Position numbers and translations under genes: made by a program
Origin: Pseudomonadota bacterium
GTDB lineage: Bacteria > Pseudomonadota > Alphaproteobacteria > Azospirillales > Azospirillaceae
NCBI GenBank assembly: GCA_023411035.1
Contig: JAEYPE010000263.1
Location: 1-41,416, forward strand
Reading direction: 5' to 3'
Length of the DNA stretch: 41,416 bases
The notes under the pieces: generated by a model
Told to the model about the DNA's origin: nothing
Database searches by the model: none
Seen by the model: only the letters and a program-made list of their open reading frames with translations
Shown: positions 33,142 through 41,416 of the stretch, piece by piece
How positions within the stretch are numbered: position 1 is the first letter of the stretch
How the letters are laid out: each line of letters opens with the position of its first letter

Positions 33142-34365
33142 ATGACCGTGACCACCTTCAAGCCCGACACGGCGGCCCAGGCCGCCGACGCGGTGCGCTG
33201 GGCCCTGTCGGAAGGAACGCCGCTGGACGTCGCAGGCTCGGGGTCCAAGCGCGGACTCGGGCGCCCGACCCAGACCGCCTACACGCTGGACCTCTCCGGC
33301 CTGTCCGGAGTCGTCGCCTACGAGGCGGAGGAACTGGTGCTGACCGCCAGGGCCGGCACGCCGATGGCCGACATCCTGCCCATGCTGACGGAGCGGCGGC
33401 AGCAACTCGCCTTCGAGCCGCAGGACCTCGGCCCGCTGTTCGGGCAGCCCGAAGGGCAGGGGACGCTGGGCGGGGTGGTCGCCACCGGGCTGGCCGGGCC
33501 GCGCCGCATCAGCGCCGGTTCCGCCCGCGACCACACGCTGGGCATCGAGGGCGTGAACGGGCGCGGCGAGCTGTACAAGGGCGGCGGCAAGGTGGTGAAG
33601 AACGTCACCGGCTACGACGTGCCCAAGCTGATGGCCGGGTCCTTCGGCACGCTGACCGCGCTGACCGAGTTGACGGTGAAGGTGCTGCCGGCGCCGGAGG
33701 ACAGCCGGACGCTGCTGCTGGCCGGGCGCGAGGACGCCATGGCGGTGGCCGCTCTGACCGCGGCGCTTCAGAGCCCCCACGAGGTGTCCGGCGCCGCCCA
33801 TCTGCCCGCCGCGGTCGCCGCGCGGTCCCATGTGCGGGAGGTTGCCGGGGCGGGCGGGGCGGTGACGCTGGTCCGGCTGGAGGGCTTCGGCCCGTCCGTC
33901 GCCGCCCGTGTCGCCGCGCTGAAGGAGGAGCTTGGCGCCGATGCCGTGCTGGACCGGGACGAGTCGCTGGCGGTCTGGAAGGAGGTCCGGGACGTGGCGT
34001 TCTTTTGCGCCCACCCTGGGGGCAACGACGCCCGCCACATCTGGAAAATCTCCGTCCAGCCCTCCGAAGGGCCGCGCGTGGCGGAGTCCATCCGCTGGGC
34101 GCTGGACGCGGAGCTGTATTTCGATTGGGGCGGCGGGCTGATCTGGGTGGCGGCTGTGCCGGCGCCCGATGACGCCGAGGCGATCCGCGGGGCGCTGGGT
34201 GCCGCCGGCCACGCGACGCTGGTGCGCGCGCCGGAGGAGGTGCGGACCGTGGCGGAGGTTTTCCATCCGCTGCCCGATCCGGTGATGGCGCTGAGCCGCC
34301 GGGTTAAGGAGAGCTTCGACCCCTGCGGCATCCTGAATCCCGGCCGCATGTACGCGGGAGTGTAA
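33142..34365 (+). CDS. glcE: Glycolate oxidase subunit GlcE
   Basis: GlcE is the second FAD-binding-domain subunit, a shortened relative of GlcD. Start 33142 gives 407 residues. The PCMH-type core is visible as LDVAGSGSKRGLGRP, EPQDLGPLFG and GTLGGVVATGLAGPRR, followed by GGKVVKNVTGYDVPKLMAGSFG. The C-terminus SFDPCGILNPGRMY matches the family end. Sits between glcD and glcF. Confidence 0.95.
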   Translation: MTVTTFKPDTAAQAADAVRWALSEGTPLDVAGSGSKRGLGRPTQTAYTLDLSGLSGVVAYEAEELVLTARAGTPMADILPMLTERRQQLAFEPQDLGPLFGQPEGQGTLGGVVATGLAGPRRISAGSARDHTLGIEGVNGRGELYKGGGKVVKNVTGYDVPKLMAGSFGTLTALTELTVKVLPAPEDSRTLLLAGREDAMAVAALTAALQSPHEVSGAAHLPAAVAARSHVREVAGAGGAVTLVRLEGFGPSVAARVAALKEELGADAVLDRDESLAVWKEVRDVAFFCAHPGGNDARHIWKISVQPSEGPRVAESIRWALDAELYFDWGGGLIWVAAVPAPDDAEAIRGALGAAGHATLVRAPEEVRTVAEVFHPLPDPVMALSRRVKESFDPCGILNPGRMYAGV

Positions 34366-34371
34366 GGACTC

Positions 34372-35718
34372 ATGCAGACGAATTTCACGCTCGCCCAGCT
34401 TGCCGACGCGGATTACCGGGATTCCGAGGCGATCCTGCGCAAATGCGTCCATTGCGGCTTCTGCACGGCGACCTGCCCGACCTATGTCCTGCTGGGCGAC
34501 GAGCTGGACAGCCCGCGCGGGCGCATCTACCAGATCAAGGACATGCTGGAGAAGGGCGGGCCGCCCACCGCCCGGCAGGTGGAGCACATCGACCGCTGCC
34601 TGTCCTGCCTGTCCTGCATGACGACCTGCCCATCGGGCGTGAACTACATGCATCTGGTCGATCACGCCCGCGCCCATGTCGAGGCGACCCACGCCCGCCC
34701 CGCCGCCGACCGTGCCATCCGCGACCTGCTGGCCCGCGTGCTGCCGAATCCGCGGCTGTTCCGTCTGGCCCTGCTCGCCGCCTGGTTCGGCAAGCCCTTC
34801 GCCGGGGTGTTGCCGGGGCGGCTCGGCGCGCTGCTGGCGCTGGCCCCGAAGTCGGTGCCGGGACCGAGCCACAGCGACCGTCCGGGCGCCCACCCGGCGG
34901 TGGGGCCGCGCCGCAAGCGGGCCGCTCTGCTGACCGGCTGCGCCCAGCAGGTTCTGGCCCCGCAGATCAACGAGGCGACCATCCGCCTCCTGAACCGCCA
35001 TGGGGTGGAGGTGGTGGTGGCGAAGGGGGCCGACTGTTGCGGAGCCCTGACCCATCATATGGGCAAGACGGACCTCAGCGACGCCGCCGCCAGGAAGACC
35101 ATCGACGCCTGGATCGCCGAGATGGACGGGGATGGGCTGGACGCCATCATCGTCAACACCTCCGGTTGCGGCACCACGGTGAAGGATTACGCCTTCCAGT
35201 TCCGCGAGGACGCGGAGTATGCGCCGAAGGCGCTCCGCGTGGCGGCCATCGCCCGCGACGTGACGGAGTTCCTGGCGGAAATCGGCCTGACCGCGCCGGT
35301 GGTGGAGACGGGTCAGGCCATCGCCTACCACTCCGCCTGCTCCATGCAGCACGGGCAGCGCATCAAGGACCCGCCCCGCGCCCTGCTGCGCGACGCCGGT
35401 TTCCAGGTGAAGGAGATCCCGGAGGCGCACATCTGCTGCGGCTCCGCCGGCACCTACAACATGCTTCAGCCGGAAATCGCGGTGCAGTTGCGCGACCGCA
35501 AGGTCCGCAACATCGAAAGCACCAAGGCCGACGCCATCGCCGCCGGGAACCTGGGCTGCATCACCCAGATCGGCACCGGGACCGGCCTGCCCATCCTCCA
35601 CACGGTGGAACTGCTGGACTGGGCGACCGGCGGCCCGAAGCCCGACGCGCTGAAGGACAGCCCGGCCTTCGCCGGACCCGCAAGGTCACCGGGCGCAACG
35701 GCGCGCGCCGCGGAATAG
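34372..35718 (+). CDS. glcF: Glycolate oxidase iron-sulfur subunit GlcF
   Basis: GlcF passes electrons from the flavin subunits to the quinone pool. The 448-residue protein has two [4Fe-4S] motifs near the N-terminus, KCVHCGFCTATCPTY and RCLSCLSCMTTCPSG, then two cysteine-rich CCG domains (GADCCGALTHHMG and AHICCGSAGTYN, with HSACSMQH between). An AAGGA site lies six bases before the ATG. The C-terminal 30 residues are Pro/Ala-rich and poorly conserved in appearance. Confidence 0.96.
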   Translation: MQTNFTLAQLADADYRDSEAILRKCVHCGFCTATCPTYVLLGDELDSPRGRIYQIKDMLEKGGPPTARQVEHIDRCLSCLSCMTTCPSGVNYMHLVDHARAHVEATHARPAADRAIRDLLARVLPNPRLFRLALLAAWFGKPFAGVLPGRLGALLALAPKSVPGPSHSDRPGAHPAVGPRRKRAALLTGCAQQVLAPQINEATIRLLNRHGVEVVVAKGADCCGALTHHMGKTDLSDAAARKTIDAWIAEMDGDGLDAIIVNTSGCGTTVKDYAFQFREDAEYAPKALRVAAIARDVTEFLAEIGLTAPVVETGQAIAYHSACSMQHGQRIKDPPRALLRDAGFQVKEIPEAHICCGSAGTYNMLQPEIAVQLRDRKVRNIESTKADAIAAGNLGCITQIGTGTGLPILHTVELLDWATGGPKPDALKDSPAFAGPARSPGATARAAE

Positions 35719-35799
35719 CACGCAAGGAGGAACACCGACCCGCTTGGACTTTTCGCGCCGCATGGCTAGGTTGGCGCTGAAGGGACGAAGGGGTATCCA

Positions 35800-36546
35800 G
35801 TGGACAGCGGGTTCAAGGACGACAGCTACCGCGACAACGGCGGTTACGGAATCGGGCGGCGGCTGTCGGCCTGGGGGGTGCACGCCTTCACGGGAAGCGG
35901 CGTGGTGCTGGGGCTGCTCGCCTTGCTCGCCGCGGTCGGCGGGGACGCCAAGGCGTGCCTGGGCTGGCTGGGGCTGGCGCTGGTGGTGGACGGGGTGGAC
36001 GGCACGCTGGCCCGCCGCGCCTCGGTGAAGGAGGTGCTTCCGGGCATCGACGGGTCGGTCCTCGACCTCGTGATCGACTATCTGACCTACGTCGTCGTTC
36101 CGGCGGTCTTCCTTTACCGCTTCGGCCTGCTGCCCGACGGTTTGGGCGTGGCGCTGGCCGCCTTCATCATGATGACCTCGCTCTACTGCTTCTCGAACAC
36201 CGGGATGAAGAGCGGCGACAACTACTTCGTCGGCTTCCCGGCGATCTGGAACGTGGTGGCGCTCTATCTCTGGATTCTGGCGCTCGACCCGTGGATCAAC
36301 GCCGCCGTGGTGGTGGTGCTGGGCCTGCTGACCTTCACGACGGTGAAGTTCCTTCACCCCTTCCGGGTGCGCCGTTGGATGCGCCTGAACCTTCTGGTCA
36401 GCGCCGCGTGGCTGGCCTCCAGCGCGGCTCTGGTGGTCCTGCATCCGGACCGGCCCGACTTCGTCTGGTTCGTCTGGCTGGCCAGCAGCGCCTATTACAC
36501 CGCGGTCTGCGTCTGGCGGACACTGCGCGGACCGGCGGAGGCGTGA
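35800..36546 (+). CDS. pcs: Phosphatidylcholine synthase, CDP-alcohol phosphatidyltransferase
   Basis: Pcs makes phosphatidylcholine directly from CDP-diacylglycerol and choline in the inner membrane, a route common in plant-associated alphaproteobacteria. The protein has 248 residues from a GTG start at 35800 (no in-frame ATG nearby; GAAGGGACGAAGGGG upstream). The motif DGVDGTLARR...LPGIDGSVLDLVIDY carries the CDP-alcohol transferase Asp residues in the Pcs spacing. Six to eight membrane helices are visible. It ends one base before the convergent lipoprotein gene. Confidence 0.9.
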   Translation: MDSGFKDDSYRDNGGYGIGRRLSAWGVHAFTGSGVVLGLLALLAAVGGDAKACLGWLGLALVVDGVDGTLARRASVKEVLPGIDGSVLDLVIDYLTYVVVPAVFLYRFGLLPDGLGVALAAFIMMTSLYCFSNTGMKSGDNYFVGFPAIWNVVALYLWILALDPWINAAVVVVLGLLTFTTVKFLHPFRVRRWMRLNLLVSAAWLASSAALVVLHPDRPDFVWFVWLASSAYYTAVCVWRTLRGPAEA

Positions 36547-36547
36547 G

Positions 36548-36826
36548 TCAGGGTTTCCCCGCGCTGTCCGTCTGATTATTGGTGTCCTGCTTGGACTCGT
36601 GGGCCTTCTGCCGGATCGCCGCCCCGGCGTCCTGCAACATGCGGCCCGCCTCGGCGCCGAAGTCCTTGGCCGCTTCGCCCACGCGCTCCGCGGTTTTGTC
36701 CACCGCGCGTCCTATGTCCTGGCCGGTCTTTTCCGCCGACTGCTGGTCGTCGCAGGCGGCCAGCAGCGGCAGGGCCAGGAACGGAAGGACAAGGACGGCG
36801 GTGCCGATCCCGTTGCGATGAGCCAT
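36548..36826 (-). CDS. Small predicted lipoprotein
   Basis: Start 36826 gives 92 residues. The signal MAHRNGIGTAVLVLPFLALP ends with the lipobox LLAAC, so Cys31 would be lipidated. The rest (DDQQSAEKTGQDIGRAVDKTAERVGEAAKDFGAEAGRMLQDAGAAIRQKAHESKQ) is one charged amphipathic helix with an 11-residue-like rhythm, as in many small entericidin- or LEA-like lipoproteins. Function unknown. Confidence 0.8.
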   Translation of the reverse strand: MAHRNGIGTAVLVLPFLALPLLAACDDQQSAEKTGQDIGRAVDKTAERVGEAAKDFGAEAGRMLQDAGAAIRQKAHESKQDTNNQTDSAGKP

Positions 36827-36909
36827 CGATCCGATCTCCACAGGTGATCCATGGAGGGGGTAACGGTTCACGGGGCCTTTGGTGCCTTCCGTTGGAAGGA
36901 TCAAATGCT

Positions 36910-37635
36910 TTACTGGCTACCGTCGGCAAAGGAAAAGCGGACACCATAGCGCCGGAGCGAGAGGCTGGGCACCATCCGGGCCGCCGCCTTGGCCTTGGCG
37001 TCGAAGTCGGACGCGACCAGGATGCCGCGGATTTCCCGCCCCTCTTCCTCGTCGGAGATGTCGCCCATGTAGCTGAGAATTTGGGCGACGGCCCGCTGTC
37101 CGGCGGTTCCGGTCTTCAATTCGATGACGACCACCCGCCCTTGAGCATCGCGTGCGGTGATGTCGATGAAACCGGACTGGACCGACCGTTCCGCCCCCTC
37201 GTCGATCACCGTCATCCCCGGTTCCAGTTGGGCGATTTCCAGGCGCAATGCGGCTTGCAGATCGCGCTCCAAGCCAATCCGTTGCCCAAGATCGTCATCC
37301 GCGACCACTGCAACTCCCGCGGTTGCCGGAGTTCCCGCCATCATATCGGCAGTGTCACGGAAGCGGCGGTAACGTTCGATGGCGCCGCGGTACGAGGCGA
37401 GGTTGGCCCGGATGTCGCCTTCGATGGGGATTTTGCTCGGGTTCGGCCGATTGGAGCGCGCGTCATCTGTTGAATAGCGCAACTGGAGAAGGAGCGATGC
37501 CATCCGGTCGCGGGCGTAATGCTCATCCACGTCGCCATAATGTTCTTCGACCCGCGCGATCCGATAGACTTGTGCGTTGACCGTTGCGGCGCCGTATTTC
37601 TGCCGCTCCAGCCAAGTTCGGTATCCGGCTTGCAT
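36910..37635 (-). CDS. NucS/DUF91-like PD-(D/E)XK nuclease-domain protein
   Basis: Start 37635 (GGGGAG site) gives 241 residues. The C-terminal half carries a restriction-endonuclease-like core: SVQSGFIDITARDAQGRVVVIELKTG, that is, D-x(n)-E-x-K with Asp in GFIDI and the ExK in IELK, followed by AVAQILSYMGDI, as in the C-terminal domain of NucS. The N-terminal half is helical with many Arg and Tyr and may replace the NucS DNA-binding part. Role in repair or defence cannot be told. Convergent lipoprotein and upstream dehydrogenase give no hint. Confidence 0.8.
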   Translation of the reverse strand: MQAGYRTWLERQKYGAATVNAQVYRIARVEEHYGDVDEHYARDRMASLLLQLRYSTDDARSNRPNPSKIPIEGDIRANLASYRGAIERYRRFRDTADMMAGTPATAGVAVVADDDLGQRIGLERDLQAALRLEIAQLEPGMTVIDEGAERSVQSGFIDITARDAQGRVVVIELKTGTAGQRAVAQILSYMGDISDEEEGREIRGILVASDFDAKAKAAARMVPSLSLRRYGVRFSFADGSQ

Positions 37636-37669
37636 CGACACACTCCCCTTATGAGGCCCCGTATGCGGC

Positions 37670-37709
37670 GGTGAAGCCCCGGCCATCCCGAAGGGGACAG
37701 GGCTTCACC
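37670..37709 (-). terminator. Long hairpin after the acyl-CoA dehydrogenase gene
   Basis: GGTGAAGCCC (37670-37679) pairs perfectly with GGGCTTCACC (37700-37709), with an inner TCCC-GAAG-GGGA stem. It lies 13 bases past the stop. There is no U-run, so termination is probable but not certain. Confidence 0.6.
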
Positions 37710-37722
37710 AGGCCGTTGACGT

Positions 37723-39522
37723 TCAGAACTGATCCTCGCTCAGCGCCATGACCGTGCGGTGGGCGGTCAGGATGGGCAGAAGCAGGCCCGGCCCCTGGGC
37801 CAGGATCTGCTCCGCATAGAAGCGGGCGGTGACCAGCTTGGCTTCCAGGAAGGGGGCGTTGGCGCCGGGCTGCCGCAGCCCCTCCAGCGCCTTGGCGGCG
37901 GAGCGGGCGAGCATCCAGCCGCCGGCCACCGTGCCCCACAGCTTCAGATAGCCGGCGGCTCCCGCCGCGGCGGCTTGCAGGTCGCCGTCGGCCTGGGTCT
38001 TCACGATCCAGGCCACCGCCTGCTCCAGCGCGTCCAGCCCGGCGGACAGGTTGGTGCGGATCGCCTCCACATCGTCGCCGGGGACGCTCTCCAGTTCCGC
38101 CACCGTGGCGCGCATCTCCGCGATGAAGGCACGGGCCGATTCGCCGCCGTCGCGGCCCGTCTTGCGGAAGGTCAGGTCGTTGGCGTGGATGCCGTTGGTG
38201 CCCTCGTAGATCGGGGTGATGCGGGCGTCGCGGTAATGCTGGGCCGCGCCCGTTTCCTCGATGAAGCCCATGCCGCCGTGGATCTGCACGCCGGTGGAGG
38301 CCACGTCGCAGCCGATGTCGGTGCTCCACGCCTTCACGATGGGGGTCAGGATGTCCACGCGGGCGGTGGCGGCGGCGCGCACCGCGGCGTCCTCATGATG
38401 GCGGGAGATGTCGAGCTGCGTGCCGGCGTAGAGCGCCAGGGCGCGGGCCGCCTCCGTCTTGGCGCGCATGTCCAGAAGCATCCGGCGCACGTCCGGATGG
38501 CGGATGATGGCGACGCCGGAGCCCTTCGGGTCGGCCAGATCCTTGCTCTGCACGCGGGTCTTGGCGTAGTCGCGGGCCTGTTGGTAGGCGCGCTCGGCGA
38601 TCGCGACACCCTGGATGCCGACGCCGAGGCGGGCGTTGTTCATCATCGTGAACATGTATTCGATGCCGCGGTTCTCCTGCCCGACCAGGAAGCCGGTGGC
38701 GCCGCCGTCGTCGCCGAAGGCCATGACGGCGGTGGGGCTGGCCATGATGCCGAGCTTGTGCTCCAGGCTGGCGCAGCGCAGGTCGTTGCGCTCGCCCGGC
38801 GAGCCGTCCGGATTGGGCAGGAACTTCGGCACGATGAACAGGCTGATGCCCTTGATGCCCGGAGGCGCGTCGGGCAGGCGGGCCAGGACCAGATGGACGA
38901 TGTTCTCCGTCAGGTCATGCTCGCCGTAGGTGATGAAGATCTTCTGGCCGGTGATGCGGTAGGTCCCGTCGTCGGCCCGCACCGCGCGGGTGCGCACGGC
39001 GGCGAGGTCGGAGCCCGCCTGCGGCTCCGTCAGGTTCATGGTGCCGGTCCACGCGCCCGCGATCATCTTGGGCAGGTAGAGGGCCTTCTGCTCGTCGCTG
39101 GCGTGCTCGGTCAACAGGTCGACGGCACCCTGGTTCAGCAGGGGGCACAGGCCGAAGGACAGGTTGGACGCCTGCCACATCTCGTTCACCGCGAAGGCCA
39201 CGGTCCAGGGCAGGCCCTGCCCGCCATACTCCGGTTCGAAGGGCAGGCTGTTCCAGCCGCTTTCCGCGAACTGGGCGTAGGCGTCCTTCCAGCCGGTCGG
39301 CGTGCGGACGACACCGTTTTCCAGCACCGAGCCTTCCTTGTCGCCGACCCGGTTCAGCGGGGCGAGAACCCCGGAGGCGAACTTGCCGGCTTCCTCCAGC
39401 ACGGCGTCCACCAGATCGGGGGCCGCCGAGTCGCAGTTCGGCAGCGCAGCAATCGTTTCGAGGCCGACCACCTCGTTCAGGACAAAGCGGAGGTCATCGA
39501 CCGGAGCGGTGTAGGGAATCAT
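37723..39522 (-). CDS. Acyl-CoA dehydrogenase, long DmdC-like type
   Basis: Start 39522 (GGGAGG seven bases before) gives 599 residues, the long form with an extra C-terminal helical domain as in DmdC and related enzymes. Flavin and substrate motifs: GAWTGTMNLTEPQAGSDLAAVRT-like region, ITGQKIFITYGEHDLTENIVHLVLARLP, GVGIQGVAIAERAYQQARDYA and the catalytic-base region PIYEGTNGIHANDL (Glu). It would oxidise an acyl-CoA with transfer of electrons to ETF. The exact chain or substrate cannot be told. Confidence 0.92.
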   Translation of the reverse strand: MIPYTAPVDDLRFVLNEVVGLETIAALPNCDSAAPDLVDAVLEEAGKFASGVLAPLNRVGDKEGSVLENGVVRTPTGWKDAYAQFAESGWNSLPFEPEYGGQGLPWTVAFAVNEMWQASNLSFGLCPLLNQGAVDLLTEHASDEQKALYLPKMIAGAWTGTMNLTEPQAGSDLAAVRTRAVRADDGTYRITGQKIFITYGEHDLTENIVHLVLARLPDAPPGIKGISLFIVPKFLPNPDGSPGERNDLRCASLEHKLGIMASPTAVMAFGDDGGATGFLVGQENRGIEYMFTMMNNARLGVGIQGVAIAERAYQQARDYAKTRVQSKDLADPKGSGVAIIRHPDVRRMLLDMRAKTEAARALALYAGTQLDISRHHEDAAVRAAATARVDILTPIVKAWSTDIGCDVASTGVQIHGGMGFIEETGAAQHYRDARITPIYEGTNGIHANDLTFRKTGRDGGESARAFIAEMRATVAELESVPGDDVEAIRTNLSAGLDALEQAVAWIVKTQADGDLQAAAAGAAGYLKLWGTVAGGWMLARSAAKALEGLRQPGANAPFLEAKLVTARFYAEQILAQGPGLLLPILTAHRTVMALSEDQF

Positions 39523-39586
39523 GGATGGAGCGGCCTCCCGTGGCCCGATTGGGCGTGAATGCTTCATGGGCGGTTTACGTGCGCGT

Positions 39587-39608
39587 CACCATACCGTACC
39601 GAATGGTG
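39587..39608 (-). promoter_or_regulatory. Inverted repeat upstream of the acyl-CoA dehydrogenase gene
   Basis: CACCAT-N10-ATGGTG lies 65 bases before the dehydrogenase start; a plausible operator with no known owner. Confidence 0.35.
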
Positions 39609-39742
39609 CATGGCGAGCCTTGCCGATGGATATTGGCATCTGGGTTGCGGCGCGAACAGCGCGTCTGCGACGCAGGAGGGCTGGCCGAACTTGGCATCCC
39701 GGTTGCAAGAGTGGGGCAGCACCGCTCACAGGGGTTCCTCCC

Positions 39743-40768
39743 ATGACCATCGCCACCGCCCTTGCCCGTCAGGCCGAAACCGCCGTCCAGGCCGCGAAGA
39801 CCGCCCGCGGTCCGGCGAACGTGGAAACGGCGGTCCGCAACGCCAGCGCCAAGACCGGGGTCGATTTTTCCTACCTCATGGAAAAAGCTGCCGTGGAAAG
39901 CGGGTACCGGACGGACGTGAAGTCCTCCTCCTCGTCCGCGACGGGGCTGTACCAGTTCATCGACAGCACCTGGCTGGCGACGATGCGCGACCATGGGGCG
40001 GACCATGGCTACGCCAAATACGCCAACGCGATCCAGACGCGCGGCGACGGGCGCCCCTACGTCACCGATCCCGACCTGAAGCGGGAAATCCTGGACCTGC
40101 GCAAGGACCCCGCCGCCTCCGCCCTGATGGCCGCGGAGTACACCCGCGACAACAAGGAGTATCTGGAGGACACGGTCAAAGGGAAGATCGGCTCCACCGA
40201 ACTCTACATGGCGCATTTCCTGGGGGCGGGCGGTGCCTCGAAGTTCCTGAACGCCATGCAGGACAACCCGAACCGCGCCGCGAAGGAGCTTTTCCCCGAC
40301 GCCGCGGCGGCCAACAAGGCCGTGTTCTTCGACAAGGAGACGGGCAAGGCCAAGTCGCTGAAGGAGATCTACAACCGCTTCGCGACGAAGTTCGCGGAGA
40401 CGCCCAACGCCGACTTCGCCCCGGCCCAGACCGCCATCGACCGGGTGCGCCGGCAGGACATGCCGGACGGCTTCACCACCCAGGTGCCCAGCATGCCGCA
40501 GAAGGCGCTGAACGGCACGCCGCTGTCGATCTATCAGGTGCTGGCCCTGAACGCGCTGGAGACGCCGGACGAGGTGGACAGCATCGCCGGCAAGCCCGCC
40601 CGTGGCCGCCGCCAGGACGGCGAGGACAAGGACAACCGCCGCATGCGCGACCAGCCGGTCCGAACCGAGCAGAGCGGCCAGACGGGCTTGGGCCTCGGGC
40701 TGGGGCTGGGGCTGTCCAAGGTGGTCGGGCAGGGGGTGGCGACGGGGGCGGCCGCCACGACGGCCTGA
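39743..40768 (+). CDS. Lytic transglycosylase (SLT domain)
   Basis: Start 39743 gives 341 residues. The SLT core shows the catalytic Glu in MEKAAVESGYRTD, then the ATGLYQFIDSTWLATM motif and later STELYMAHFLGAGGASKFL. It would cleave the MurNAc-GlcNAc bond of peptidoglycan. There is no signal peptide, so export would need another route, or the protein acts as part of a cell-envelope machine. The region after residue 200 is Lys/Ala-rich and the end has a short Gly-Leu repeat. It is convergent with the gene at the right edge. Confidence 0.88.
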   Translation: MTIATALARQAETAVQAAKTARGPANVETAVRNASAKTGVDFSYLMEKAAVESGYRTDVKSSSSSATGLYQFIDSTWLATMRDHGADHGYAKYANAIQTRGDGRPYVTDPDLKREILDLRKDPAASALMAAEYTRDNKEYLEDTVKGKIGSTELYMAHFLGAGGASKFLNAMQDNPNRAAKELFPDAAAANKAVFFDKETGKAKSLKEIYNRFATKFAETPNADFAPAQTAIDRVRRQDMPDGFTTQVPSMPQKALNGTPLSIYQVLALNALETPDEVDSIAGKPARGRRQDGEDKDNRRMRDQPVRTEQSGQTGLGLGLGLGLSKVVGQGVATGAAATTA

Positions 40769-40802
40769 GCGGCTGACCGCGCGGTCACGCGCTCATGAGC
40801 CG

Positions 40803-41416
40803 TCATATGAGCCGCTCGCGGGCGTCCGCCGCGATGGCCGCGAACACCCGGCGGTCGCCGGGCAGCAGCGCGTCGGCGGACAGCCGGCGGTGCGGCTCGA
40901 ACCGCAGGCCCGCCCGCCGCGCCGCCGCGGCGCTTCCCCAGAAGGCCGGTGGCGCGTGGCTCAGACCGGGGGCATGGAGCGGCTCGCGCAGCCGCACCTC
41001 CCGCAGCACGTTGGTCAGATCGAAGTCGATGAGGCATCGCCGTCCGCCGGGACCGGTCAGGCGAATCCAGGCGTGAAAGGGGAAGGCTTCGGCCTCCCGC
41101 CGCCGCTGCGCCGGGTCGGGAAGGCGGACGTCGCCGGTCGTCGCCGGATAGCCGAACCAGCGCGCCCGATCCTGGTGTTCGGACTTGCGGAAGGCCACCC
41201 GGCCCAACGCCACCTCGGCCCGCCCGCGGCCCAGCGCCGCCAGCAGCAGCGCCCCGGCAAAAGCGTAATACTGGCAGCCGCCCAGCCGGTCAGGGTGATT
41301 CAATTCACCGCATAGCTCCCGCGCTTCGGATCGATTCTTCTCATCGGCGGAAGCGTTGGATGGGAGGCTGGTTTTGGGGACGCTTTGGAGTGCGTTGGAG
41401 GGGTTGCCGGACCACC
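40803..41416 (-). CDS. Unknown protein with possible Cys-His-Asp triad (partial, 5' end outside window)
   Basis: On the minus strand the frame is open from the stop at 40803 to the right edge (about 204 residues), so the start lies outside. The TTG at 41303 is in frame but not a convincing start, since ADEKNRSEARELCGELNHPDRLGG reads as coding just before it. GGCQYYAFAGALLLAALG, then HAWIRLTG and CLIDFDLTN, gives Cys, His and Asp in the order of papain- or transglutaminase-like folds. Function unknown. Confidence 0.7.
   Translation of the reverse strand, partial: WSGNPSNALQSVPKTSLPSNASADEKNRSEARELCGELNHPDRLGGCQYYAFAGALLLAALGRGRAEVALGRVAFRKSEHQDRARWFGYPATTGDVRLPDPAQRRREAEAFPFHAWIRLTGPGGRRCLIDFDLTNVLREVRLREPLHAPGLSHAPPAFWGSAAAARRAGLRFEPHRRLSADALLPGDRRVFAAIAADARERLI

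Noticed and set aside
40690..40725. Gly-Leu repeat at the end of the lytic transglycosylase
   Set aside because: A short low-complexity run from CTGGGG-type repeats; no known function and no sign of phase variation.

Overview
The window is GC-rich alphaproteobacterial DNA and reads as the main nitrogen-fixation region of an Azospirillum, most likely of the A. brasilense group. This rests on nifHDK lying next to draT-draG-draB, on a NifA with the oxygen-sensitive four-cysteine linker and a long proline-rich linker that resembles my recollection of A. brasilense NifA, and on the neighbouring glycolate oxidase and phosphatidylcholine synthase genes. No sequence search was run, so the species is an inference.

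Layout, left to right. (1) 1-2535, minus strand: nifE and nifN (nifN runs off the left edge), driven by a sigma-54 promoter with an IHF-like site and two NifA boxes. (2) 2825-3565, plus strand: one AT-rich orphan gene set between nifK and nifE, next to a hairpin terminator. (3) 3697-7749, minus strand: nifHDK with its own NifA/IHF/sigma-54 control region. (4) 8009-9346: an unrecognised 445-residue protein. (5) 9592-11837, plus strand: draT-draG-draB, which switch the Fe protein off and on by ADP-ribosylation. A class II glutamine amidotransferase and an FMN azoreductase follow. (6) 13498-21229, minus strand: a long nifB operon in the order nifB, ferredoxin, TPR protein, LRV Fe-S protein, two NifZ proteins, nifS, nifT, a small nif-cluster protein, a DegT-fold protein that lacks the catalytic lysine, and a SIR2-like protein. 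(7) 21446-24290, minus strand: nifA and a cyclase-FHA protein. (8) 24661-28959, plus strand: a TetR-controlled ABC-2 efflux system, interrupted by an antisense gene for a small secreted protein. (9) 29101-41416: housekeeping and metabolic genes, namely MepA endopeptidase, a methyltransferase, rpmJ, glcDEF, phosphatidylcholine synthase, a lipoprotein, a NucS-like nuclease, an acyl-CoA dehydrogenase, a lytic transglycosylase and a partial gene at the right edge.

How it works together: NifA and RNA polymerase with sigma-54 would turn on the nifH, nifE and nifB promoters. All three show the same order of NifA box, IHF-like site and -24/-12 element. NifB, NifE, NifN and NifS build the cofactor and its clusters; NifT, NifZ, LRV and the ferredoxin are accessory; NifHDK is the enzyme; DraT and DraG tune NifH at Arg101. 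The least explained parts are the 3' tail of the nifB operon (lysine-less DegT protein, small protein, SIR2-like protein), the AT-rich orphan, the 445-residue protein and the cyclase-FHA protein behind nifA.

I saw no tRNA, rRNA, CRISPR array or insertion sequence. The only gene-free stretch above 300 bases is 24291-24660, which is described as a feature.
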